Positions 7,593 to 14,017 of a stretch of DNA of 15,498 bases are shown here, in pieces; positions within the stretch are counted from its first letter, which is position 1, and the number at the start of each line of letters is the position of its first letter. This stretch comes from JAUVYV01 sp964585535 (lineage in GTDB: Bacteria > Planctomycetota > Phycisphaerae > Sedimentisphaerales > Anaerobacaceae). Under the pieces are notes generated by a model. It ran no database searches. It was given only the letters and a program-made list of their open reading frames with translations, and had not been told where the DNA came from. The stretch is from assembly GCA_964585535.1 (NCBI GenBank), contig CAZPDW010000040.1, positions 1 to 15,498 on the forward strand. The letters run 5' to 3'. Both the position numbers and the translations under genes were made by a program.

Positions 7593-8849
7593 TCAAACGT
7601 CCCTGCCCAGCGCCCGGAACATCGCCAGCACATTTTCCACCGGCGTATTGCACTGAATATTGTGAATCGTATTGAATATGTACCCGTTCTTTTGATTGAA
7701 TATCTTCACCCTCTCTTTGACCTGCCTTTCGACCTCGTCCGGCGTCCCGAACGGCAGCGTCTGCTGCGTATTCACCCCGCCGCCCCAGAACACTATCCTG
7801 TCGCCGAACTTTTCCACCAAATGCCCCGGCTCCATACCCTTCGCCGAGCATTGCACCGGGTTCAGAGTGTCGTAGCCGGCCTCGATGAATCCGTCTATCA
7901 ACGGCTCACAGCCCCCGCAGCAGTGCTTGATTGTCTTCCAGCCGGTATTGGCGTGTATCCAGTCGTTGAGTTTCTTCGCGTGCGGAAGATAAAATTGCCT
8001 GTAGCCGTCCGGACTGCAGAACAGCGAATTCTGGCTCGCCAAATCCGCACCGTCCATCCACATAAGCTGAACCTTGTCGCCCACCGCCTGGTAGTATTTG
8101 CTTAGATTTTCTATCGCAATCTCCGCCTCCCTGCTGAACACCTCGCTTATGTAATCTCTTCGTGTTATCGTGCTGATATACCACTCCTCGATGCCGCGTA
8201 TGCCCTTTGGATTCTTCAAAAAAGGCGCCGGCACCAGCGCAATATCCCCGAAGGCCGTCCCCCCTATCCCGCCGACTATCGCAAGGTCCGTATTGTTATA
8301 AAGCCGGCCCGCTTCTTCCTCCGCAAAGCTAAGCTCCTCGTCGCTGATTGGCCCGAACTCCTCGAGGTTGTCCTCGGGATTGAGTTTCGAGTCGTCTATC
8401 GGTTGCTGGTTGATTATCGCATCGAAATAGTACCCGCCCTTCGGCATCCTCGCCGAGGCGGCCGCCGATTTGTCGCCTTGCGGGTATTGCAGAATCGACC
8501 CGTCCGCCTCCGGCTCGGTATTGAACCCGCCCGGCACTAAAACATCCGTCCCGTCGAACGTCCGCCACTTTTTCCAGCCGGTATTGACCATCCCGAAAAA
8601 GTTCTTCAGCCCGCCCAACAAAACAATGTCCAGCCCCAGAACCTCAATCAAATCCAGCCCCAATTCGCCCAACATCTGATACGGGTCGTGCACCCGCACG
8701 GGTGGCTCGTTACTCAGCCCAAACGCCTTTCGCAGAGCCGTCACAACGCTGACGTGCGCACCCGAGCACCACGTCCCGCCCAAATCCACCGGCACACGGT
8801 CAGCCCGCCTGTGTTCCAACGCCGCCTGTACCCTTTCTCTTGGCTTCAT
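7593..8849 (-). CDS. Uroporphyrinogen decarboxylase-fold protein, methyltransferase-like
   Basis: A 418-residue cytoplasmic TIM-barrel protein of the URO-D superfamily, opening with KPRERVQAALEHRRADRVPVD as family members do. It is longer than true haem-pathway HemE (about 350). It resembles the group related to corrinoid/coenzyme M methyltransferases (MtaA/MtbA type), which bind zinc through a His-x-Cys...Cys set. Here H309, C310, C311 and C314 lie in a HCCGGC segment and C334 in NPVQCSAKGM. The GGGVNTQQTLP stretch (356-366) is also characteristic. It is the first gene of the glycan operon, with no haem-pathway gene nearby. That argues against haem synthesis and for methyl transfer, such as demethylation of a methylated sugar or other substrate; this is inference. 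A weak Shine-Dalgarno (GGGG) lies about 4 nt upstream. No corrinoid-binding partner is present in the window. Confidence 0.85.
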   Translation of the reverse strand: MKPRERVQAALEHRRADRVPVDLGGTWCSGAHVSVVTALRKAFGLSNEPPVRVHDPYQMLGELGLDLIEVLGLDIVLLGGLKNFFGMVNTGWKKWRTFDGTDVLVPGGFNTEPEADGSILQYPQGDKSAAASARMPKGGYYFDAIINQQPIDDSKLNPEDNLEEFGPISDEELSFAEEEAGRLYNNTDLAIVGGIGGTAFGDIALVPAPFLKNPKGIRGIEEWYISTITRRDYISEVFSREAEIAIENLSKYYQAVGDKVQLMWMDGADLASQNSLFCSPDGYRQFYLPHAKKLNDWIHANTGWKTIKHCCGGCEPLIDGFIEAGYDTLNPVQCSAKGMEPGHLVEKFGDRIVFWGGGVNTQQTLPFGTPDEVERQVKERVKIFNQKNGYIFNTIHNIQCNTPVENVLAMFRALGRDV

Positions 8850-9120
8850 ATCCCCACATCATAGGCCGAAACGCCACTGCTGACAATACCATTTACCCCT
8901 AAATCTCTTGCCGCCTCGCCGCAAACCGGACAAACGCCCCCGGCCCTGCCAAAACCGCCTGTGAAAAAATTCACCTTCGACCGCCGCCTGTTTTTGCCCG
9001 TTTTCAGGTTAAAAAGCTTCATTTTATGCTTTGGCCTGCCGATATAGCCCTGTATAACCGGCTGCACAAACCAAAAAAAATACTTCGCCGCCGGTTAAGC
9101 ATTGACTTTAACGCCCTATC

Positions 9121-9148
9121 TTGACATATTAGACCTTTGGCTTATGCT
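9121..9148 (+). promoter_or_regulatory. Sigma70-type promoter for the PPIase gene
   Basis: TTGACA (9121-9126) matches the -35 consensus exactly and TATGCT (9143-9148) is a 4/6 match to the -10, separated by 16 bp. Transcription would start near 9155, giving a leader of about 37 nt before the ATG at 9192. A second possible -35, TTGACT at 9102-9107, is weaker. Confidence 0.6.
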
Positions 9149-9177
9149 TCTAACATTTTTTAACATCATAAATCCGC

Positions 9178-9184
9178 GAAAGGA
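9178..9184 (+). promoter_or_regulatory. Shine-Dalgarno that sets the PPIase start
   Basis: GAAAGGA lies 7 nt before the ATG at 9192. A longer frame from a TTG at 9102 would begin upstream of the promoter and put 30 residues ahead of the signal peptide, so it is rejected. Confidence 0.75.
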
Positions 9185-9191
9185 TAACCCT

Positions 9192-10280
9192 ATGAGCAAG
9201 TTCCTGAAAATCTCGGCTCTCTTTCTGTCGTTCTGCGCCGTCTGCGGCCTGGCCCTCGCCGCCGAAAAGCCCGCACCCGCCAAACCTGCTGCACCCAAAA
9301 CCACCGCTTCACAGAAGACTGACATCGCCGTTACCGTCAACGGCTCTGTTATCACAGAGGCCGACATCGATGCAAAAATCAAGCCGCAAATCGACAGAAT
9401 GTCCTCGATGATGGCCCCGAACTACCTCGAACAGTACCGAAAACGAATGAGAACGCAGGCGCTCGAGGGTATGATTATCGAAAAGCTTATGGATGAAAAA
9501 ATCAAGCAGGCCGGCATTGCCGTTACCGACAAGGATGCCGACGACAAGCTTAAAGAAATCGCCGCCCAGCAGGGAACCACCATCGAAAAAATTCAGTCGA
9601 TGATGAAGGCCCAGGGCCAGGACTTCGACCAGGTCAAAAAGCAAATCAAAAAAGGCCTGCAATACGAAAAGTTTATGGACACACAGTGGGCCGGCAAAAT
9701 CGATGTCAACGAGGCGGATGCAAAACGGTATTACGAGCAGAACAAAAAGCAGTCCGAGACGCCCGAACAGGTCAAGGCAAGCCATATCCTGATAAAGACC
9801 GCACCCTCTGCCTCCGACGAAGACAAGGCAAAGGCCAAGGCCAAAGCCGAACAACTGCTCAAACAGGCAAAGGCCGGCGAGGATTTCGCCACCCTGGCAA
9901 AAGAAAACTCGGACTGTCCCTCCAGCTCGAAGGGCGGCGACCTCGGCTTTTTCAAAAAAGGTCAAATGGTCAAAGCATTCGAAGATGCCGCCTTCGCCCT
10001 TCAGCCCGGACAGCTCAGCGACATTGTCCAGACTCAGTTCGGATACCACATCATAAAAGTCACCGGCCGCAAAGAAGCCGGCACCACGTCCTTCGAGGAC
10101 GCAAAAGAAAAAATAATGCAGACGCTCAAACAGAAAAAACAGGGCGAGTTCTACAAAAAATACATTAATGACCTCGAAGCCGCCGCCGACATCGTGTACC
10201 CGCCCGGCAAAGAGCCGAAACCGGCCGCACCAGTCAACTTGAAGCCCAAAGCCGCGCCGGCGCCTGCGCCTACTAAATGA
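9192..10280 (+). CDS. Exported parvulin-type peptidyl-prolyl cis-trans isomerase (SurA/PrsA-like)
   Basis: A 362-residue periplasmic folding chaperone. It starts with a signal peptide (MSKFLK, hydrophobic 7-22, cleavage after ALA near 23-24), then an Ala/Pro/Lys-rich linker (25-42). The SurA-N-like helical domain spans about 44-185, opening AVTVNGSVITEADID (46-60). One parvulin (PpiC) domain spans about 194-292, with KASHILIKT (196-204), GGDLGFF (248-254) and GYHIIKV (284-290). A charged helical segment (about 300-332) and a second Pro/Ala/Lys-rich tail (about 337-362) follow. The family isomerises peptidyl-proline bonds and helps secreted or outer-membrane proteins fold. It is monocistronic: its own promoter lies upstream and a strong terminator directly downstream. 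SurA usually has two parvulin domains; this has one, closer to PrsA/PpiC layouts. No lipobox is evident, as no Cys sits in a lipobox context. Confidence 0.92.
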   Translation: MSKFLKISALFLSFCAVCGLALAAEKPAPAKPAAPKTTASQKTDIAVTVNGSVITEADIDAKIKPQIDRMSSMMAPNYLEQYRKRMRTQALEGMIIEKLMDEKIKQAGIAVTDKDADDKLKEIAAQQGTTIEKIQSMMKAQGQDFDQVKKQIKKGLQYEKFMDTQWAGKIDVNEADAKRYYEQNKKQSETPEQVKASHILIKTAPSASDEDKAKAKAKAEQLLKQAKAGEDFATLAKENSDCPSSSKGGDLGFFKKGQMVKAFEDAAFALQPGQLSDIVQTQFGYHIIKVTGRKEAGTTSFEDAKEKIMQTLKQKKQGEFYKKYINDLEAAADIVYPPGKEPKPAAPVNLKPKAAPAPAPTK

Positions 10281-10302
10281 CTCGAAAACAATAGGAAAAA
10301 AC

Positions 10303-10344
10303 CGGGTTCCCAAAACGTTACCATTGCATTGGGAACCCGCTTTT
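10303..10344. terminator. Rho-independent terminator, probably bidirectional
   Basis: CGGGTTCCCAA (10303-10313) and TTGGGAACCCG (10329-10339) form a perfect 11-bp stem with a 15-nt loop. On the plus strand it is followed by CTTTTAA, terminating the PPIase transcript 22 bp after its stop. Read on the minus strand the same stem is followed by GTTTTTT, so it can also terminate the convergent DUF4954-nagB transcript, which ends at 10381. Confidence 0.88.
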
Positions 10345-10380
10345 AATGTGTGCCTGTCGGATTGCCTCTGGTCGCCCGCC

Positions 10381-11193
10381 TCATTTCAGCAGCTTCGCCG
10401 GGTCGAGATTGGCGGCCTCGATGTCCCTGAAATACTTCACCGTTCCGTATTTCAACTCAACCGCCGCATCCTCGTCGCAGACAATGATGCCCTTCGGATG
10501 AAGCTGAAGAGCGCTTATCGTCCACATGTGATTGATACTTTCCTCAATCGCGTGCCGCAGCGCCCTGGCCTTGTTATGCCCGTTGACGATAATCAAAACC
10601 TCCCGCGCATCCAAGACCGTCCCAACGCCCACCGTCAAAGCCGTCTTGGGAACCTTGTTCATATCGCCGTCGAAGAACCGTGAGTTGGCGATAATCGTGT
10701 CCTGCTTCAGCGTCTTGACGCGCGTCCTCGACGACAGCGACGAGCCGGGCTCGTTGAATGCAATATGCCCGTCCGGGCCGATGCCGCCCACAAACAGCGC
10801 AATACCGCCCAGCTTCTTTATCTCCCGCTCGTATCTGGCGCATTCGGCCTCGAGGTTGCGGGCGTTGCCGTTGAGAATGTTGGCGTTGCCCTTCGGAATA
10901 TCGATATGACCGAAAAACTTGTTCCACATAAATGAGTAATAACTTTCAGGATGGTTTTTTGGAAGGTTGACGTACTCGTCCATATTGAATGTGACCACGT
11001 TTTTGAATGTTACCTTGCCGGCCTTGTTCAGCTTTATAAGCTCCCTGTACATCCCCAACGGCGACGAGCCGGTAGGCAGGCCGAGAACGAACGGCTTTGA
11101 TTTCGTCGGCTTCGATTTGTTGATTGCCCGCGCAATGTAGTTCGCCGTCCATTTCGATGCAAGTGCGTAGTTCGGTTCGATTACGACTCTCAT
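10381..11193 (-). CDS. nagB: Glucosamine-6-phosphate deaminase
   Basis: A 270-residue cytoplasmic enzyme converting glucosamine 6-phosphate to fructose 6-phosphate and ammonia, the step that sends amino sugars into glycolysis. Length matches E. coli NagB (266) closely. LGLPTGSSPLGMY (37-49) is the phosphate-binding loop. NMDEY holds the catalytic base Asp72. GGIGPDGHIAFNEPGSS (136-152) supplies Asp141, His143 and Glu148. These match the E. coli catalytic set residue for residue, so the enzyme should be active. AAGGAG (11205-11200) lies 6 nt before the ATG. The gene follows the DUF4954 gene by 28 bp on the same strand and is the last gene of that unit, ending towards the terminator at 10303-10344. 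No nagA, nagE or nagC-like gene is adjacent. Allosteric control by GlcNAc-6-phosphate is known for E. coli NagB, but I have not verified those residues here. Confidence 0.95.
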   Translation of the reverse strand: MRVVIEPNYALASKWTANYIARAINKSKPTKSKPFVLGLPTGSSPLGMYRELIKLNKAGKVTFKNVVTFNMDEYVNLPKNHPESYYSFMWNKFFGHIDIPKGNANILNGNARNLEAECARYEREIKKLGGIALFVGGIGPDGHIAFNEPGSSLSSRTRVKTLKQDTIIANSRFFDGDMNKVPKTALTVGVGTVLDAREVLIIVNGHNKARALRHAIEESINHMWTISALQLHPKGIIVCDEDAAVELKYGTVKYFRDIEAANLDPAKLLK

Positions 11194-11221
11194 TTGTTGC
11201 TCCTTGTTATTATTGGGTTGA

Positions 11222-13213
11222 TTAAAGAAGTTTTTCCATCCGCCTTATAAGCTCGTCGCCGAGTTCGGCCTTTTCTTTTCTGTGGTTTTCAATATCGGTT
11301 GCAAAGCTGTTCCGCTCGTAAGTGCCTCTGACCTGCACAAAGTCGTCCTGCCTGTCCGCCTCGCCGCCGTCGATGCCGTAGCCGGTCTGTGCCGTCTGTG
11401 CAAATTCCTTGCCCGCGTCGGCGTAGAGCATCTCGTCGAGTTGTGCAACCGCCCCCTTCCACCTCTTCGTCATCTCTATAATATCCGCCGGCCCAATCCT
11501 CTCTATCGTCTTGCCAAAACGCTGCTGAAGCACATTAACCGCCCACGACCACTCTAAGGCCGGATACCGCTCGTGAATCGAGCTGAACGCCTCTGTTAGC
11601 TGCTCTAAGCTGCCGCACGTTCCCGCCTCAATCTCGTCGAGCAGCTTTCCCACCGCCTGCTCCGGCGCAAACATACCCGCCAAATCTATCCATTTGCCCG
11701 CCCCCGCATCCGTCTCGGGCCTCAGCGCCTCGACAAGCTCTGCGGCACTGCCCAAAGCCCTTCCGTCAAGCCGCCTTATCAGGCAGTTGCCCAAAAACTT
11801 GTCAATCCCGATTCTGTACAGCTTGATTCCCCGCTCCAACGAAGCGCTCGTTATCTTGACGGACTGGTACGTAAAATAATCGCTCGTCGCGCCGCTTGTC
11901 GCCCTCAGATTATCCAATAGCTCACAGCCGCTGAGCATCTTCTGGACCGTGTACGGACTCAGGAGCTTGAAGTTTATCAAATCCAGCTTTCGCGGGTCTT
12001 TGCGCTTGTCCCGCCTGGGCCATTTCCTCGCGTCCCGCACCGTCCCCACACTGCGAAGATTTACCCCCGGCGCAAGAATACTCTCGTCCTCGTGCTCTAC
12101 CAGATACGAAAACGGCAAATCCGAAGTGTCCGAATTCCTGTAATGTCTGCCCATAACCACCGTAAATGCCCCCACCTTCGCGGGCCAGAGCATATATGAA
12201 TCGCTCGCCGTCTTCGAGCCGCGCTCCACTATCCCCTGGTGAACAGGCCCGAGCTTATACATATGATTGCTCTGGTTCGTCCCGCTGCCCGCATTCAAAA
12301 AGCTGAACAAGCCCGAAATAAGAAGCGTCGATTTGTGATGCGTCACCGTATATGGCCCGGCGAATATCGAGCACGCCTCGCCGTGAAAGCCCCCGCAGTT
12401 CGCAAAGAACACCGAGTTCTCCGCCGAGTACTGCTTCGACAACTCCGTCGCCTGGCCCACAAAACATTTCGATATGATAACGCCATCCGTAATCTTTGAG
12501 CCGCTGCACGCAATAAAATCCTTCGCAAAAACCCCGGACCCGATATAGACCGGCGCCTCGGCGCAACTGTTCACCGAGCCGTTCTCGAGCCGGTTCACCG
12601 CCTCGATGACCGCCGCCGGGCCTGCCCTGACGTTCTTGATTATCCGGCTGTTGATAATCCTCGCGCCCGCCCCTATAAAACCCATCGACGACCGCACCGA
12701 ATCGGCGTACCGCTCAATCATCGCACAGAGCTTCTCGACAACCGCCGTTCGGTGCCGGTACAGCGCAATTATGTAAGCCAACTGAGCCGACAAATGGTCG
12801 TATATCGGTATCTCCCTGCCGCCCGCCTCGTTGATGACCACCACTTGCGTCCCGTTGCCGAAGCTGCTCTCGCCCTCCACCGCCAGCAGGTCCACATTCT
12901 CTATCACCACGTCGTCGGCAATCTCATAGTTGGCGATGTAGCTCTTCACCTGGTTGATATACACGTTGTTGCCTATCCGGCAGTTGTGAATCGTTGCATT
13001 GCTGATGCCCGCAGGCCTGCTCAAACCGCCGCAAAACGAAACTTGCTTCTCGAAAACTCCTAAGTGAATATCACCCGAAAAGTGCGTCGATTTCACACGC
13101 TCCGCCCTGAACCCGTCGGTAACCTGAACCCTCGACCAGTCCTCGCAACTGCAGCCCTGTTCGCTCAACTGCCTGATCTCTTCTGTACTCAGCCCGCGTT
13201 CGCCGCCCGTCAT
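11222..13213 (-). CDS. DUF4954 family protein (left-handed beta-helix, acyltransferase-like fold)
   Basis: A 663-residue protein I recognise as DUF4954, whose members begin with a motif like LSTEEIRQLSEQGCSCEDW (8-26). I start it at the ATG at 13213, with AGGAG (13226-13222) 8 nt upstream. A longer frame from 13357 adds 48 Cys/Arg-rich residues with no Shine-Dalgarno. Residues about 65-130 and 175-350 carry imperfect hexapeptide-type repeats (for example GNNVYI, ADDVVIENV, GAGARIINSRIIKNV, VYIGSGVFAKDF), indicating a left-handed beta-helix like sugar-nucleotide acyl- and nucleotidyltransferases. The remainder (about 410-663) is mostly helical, ending in a charged helix. No signal peptide, so cytoplasmic. 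The family has no function known to me. Pairing with nagB 28 bp downstream suggests a role in amino-sugar or sugar-phosphate metabolism; this is inference from context only. Confidence 0.85.
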   Translation of the reverse strand: MTGGERGLSTEEIRQLSEQGCSCEDWSRVQVTDGFRAERVKSTHFSGDIHLGVFEKQVSFCGGLSRPAGISNATIHNCRIGNNVYINQVKSYIANYEIADDVVIENVDLLAVEGESSFGNGTQVVVINEAGGREIPIYDHLSAQLAYIIALYRHRTAVVEKLCAMIERYADSVRSSMGFIGAGARIINSRIIKNVRAGPAAVIEAVNRLENGSVNSCAEAPVYIGSGVFAKDFIACSGSKITDGVIISKCFVGQATELSKQYSAENSVFFANCGGFHGEACSIFAGPYTVTHHKSTLLISGLFSFLNAGSGTNQSNHMYKLGPVHQGIVERGSKTASDSYMLWPAKVGAFTVVMGRHYRNSDTSDLPFSYLVEHEDESILAPGVNLRSVGTVRDARKWPRRDKRKDPRKLDLINFKLLSPYTVQKMLSGCELLDNLRATSGATSDYFTYQSVKITSASLERGIKLYRIGIDKFLGNCLIRRLDGRALGSAAELVEALRPETDAGAGKWIDLAGMFAPEQAVGKLLDEIEAGTCGSLEQLTEAFSSIHERYPALEWSWAVNVLQQRFGKTIERIGPADIIEMTKRWKGAVAQLDEMLYADAGKEFAQTAQTGYGIDGGEADRQDDFVQVRGTYERNSFATDIENHRKEKAELGDELIRRMEKLL

Positions 13214-13221
13214 ATTATCGT

Positions 13222-13226
13222 CTCCT
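13222..13226 (-). promoter_or_regulatory. Shine-Dalgarno that sets the DUF4954 start
   Basis: AGGAG on the minus strand lies 8 nt before the ATG at 13213. This start also places the family's conserved N-terminal motif within 10 residues of the beginning. Confidence 0.7.
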
Positions 13227-13342
13227 GTTTTTATTGGACGCTTTACAATCCAGCCGGGTTTCTCTGCCGTCCTCTTAGCACGCCGGCACAACCCGGTCAA
13301 GCATTTTCTCTCAGCACATAACCGCTGCTCTAATCCTAAAAT

Positions 13343-13364
13343 AAAAATTTTCCGCAAAATTTTT
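13343..13364. repeat. AT inverted repeat in the divergent intergenic region
   Basis: AAAAATTTT (13343-13351) and AAAATTTTT (13356-13364) are 9-bp perfect inverted arms around CCGC. The repeat sits roughly midway between the divergent DUF4954 and amidase-like genes (region 13214-13458). It could act as an operator, an upstream promoter element or a nucleoid-protein site. AT composition makes chance symmetry easier, so confidence in function is low. Confidence 0.4.
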
Positions 13365-13402
13365 AGTATTTACGTAGAACCCGCCGATGTTCTTTTATAT
13401 AA

Positions 13403-13426
13403 CCGGTCGTATCTTCTGTTGACCGG
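13403..13426. repeat. GC-rich inverted repeat upstream of the amidase-like gene
   Basis: CCGGTC (13403-13408) and GACCGG (13421-13426) are inverted arms with a 12-nt spacer, ending 32 bp before the ATG at 13459. A TATATAAC stretch (13396-13403) overlaps the left arm and could be a -10 box, though no good -35 is seen. If so, the repeat would lie at the start of the transcript as an operator or a leader hairpin. Confidence 0.3.
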
Positions 13427-13458
13427 CCATCGCAGCTCTTTTTCACAGGGATGTAATT

Positions 13459-14007
13459 ATGTCTGATAGGCCAAGGGTGGCAAAAGTACTGGCAGCGTTG
13501 CTGGTCTCGATGACAACAGGTGCTATCGTCCTGATGGCGCTCGGCAATAATCCCCCGTCCGCAGGTCCCTTCTGCCTTTCAACCTATTACCGCCTCGACC
13601 CCGTCGAATCCGCTGTCGCCTCGCGCCTGCCGCAGTCGCCCGACCGCTGGCAGTGCATCGAAATAAGCTACAGCGGCACAAAGGCCGGCAATATCGAACA
13701 GCTCGCATCGCTGAACGGCCTTGGTGCCCCCGATGACCTCAACTGCCACTTCGTTATTACCAACGGCCTCGGCGCCCCCGACGGTCAAATCCTCACCGCC
13801 GAAAAATGGCAGAAACAGTGGTCCGTAGTCCCCGACGGCACTTGGTTCGGCTCGGCTCAGACCATCCGTATCTGCCTCGTCGCCGACGGCAAAACCACCC
13901 CGCCCACCGACTCCCAGTTCAAACGCACCGAAGCCCTCGTCGAATCGCTCTGCAGAAAATTCAACATCCGCCCCAACGACATCTACTACCCGCGCACCTG
14001 GCGATAA
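13459..14007 (+). CDS. Membrane-anchored amidase_2/PGRP-like protein lacking zinc ligands
   Basis: A 182-residue protein with an N-terminal membrane anchor or uncleaved signal (hydrophobic 10-29) and a domain (about 62-180) resembling the N-acetylmuramoyl-L-alanine amidase_2/peptidoglycan-recognition fold. Conserved scaffold pieces are WQCIEISYSGTKAGN (64-78), CHFVITNGLGAPDGQI (96-111), EKWQKQW (115-121), IRICLVADG (136-144) and PPTDSQFKRTEALVESLC (148-165). Active members carry His at three zinc positions: IHHS, GAH and a late H-x-D. Here these read ISYS (68-71), SVV (122-124) and YYPRTW (176-181), so no ligand survives. It may bind peptidoglycan or muropeptides, or be structural, rather than cleave. 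AGGGA precedes the ATG by 7 nt. It is divergent from DUF4954 and its stop is 10 bp from the convergent lipoprotein gene. The fold assignment is from pattern memory and is moderately sure. Confidence 0.72.
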   Translation: MSDRPRVAKVLAALLVSMTTGAIVLMALGNNPPSAGPFCLSTYYRLDPVESAVASRLPQSPDRWQCIEISYSGTKAGNIEQLASLNGLGAPDDLNCHFVITNGLGAPDGQILTAEKWQKQWSVVPDGTWFGSAQTIRICLVADGKTTPPTDSQFKRTEALVESLCRKFNIRPNDIYYPRTWR

Positions 14008-14017
14008 ACCAAACTTC

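Larger units (their letters stand above)
8850..9191. other. 342-bp divergent intergenic region between URO-D-like and PPIase genes
   Basis: This stretch separates the minus-strand glycan operon from the plus-strand PPIase gene and should contain promoters for both. A good plus-strand promoter is visible at 9121-9148. I find no convincing minus-strand promoter for the URO-D-like gene. A minus-strand open frame of 73 codons with a GTG start (9067-8846) covers much of it and overlaps the URO-D start as ATGA. It lacks a Shine-Dalgarno and matches no family I know, so I do not call it. Confidence 0.5.

Noticed and set aside
7593..8849. Annotation as hemE of haem biosynthesis
   Set aside because: The length, Cys-rich HCCGGC site and glycan-operon context fit the methyltransferase-like branch better, and no other haem gene is near.
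8846..9067. 73-codon minus-strand frame with a CPVC motif whose stop overlaps the URO-D start as ATGA
   Set aside because: It starts with GTG without a Shine-Dalgarno, the internal ATG at 9022 also lacks one, and it resembles no family I know. The overlap could be coincidence; conservation in relatives would be needed to revive it.
9309..10313. 334-codon minus-strand open frame
   Set aside because: Antisense to the PPIase gene; its Phe/Gly/Leu-rich composition mirrors the Lys/Ala/Glu-rich codons of the opposite strand, and it runs into the terminator hairpin.
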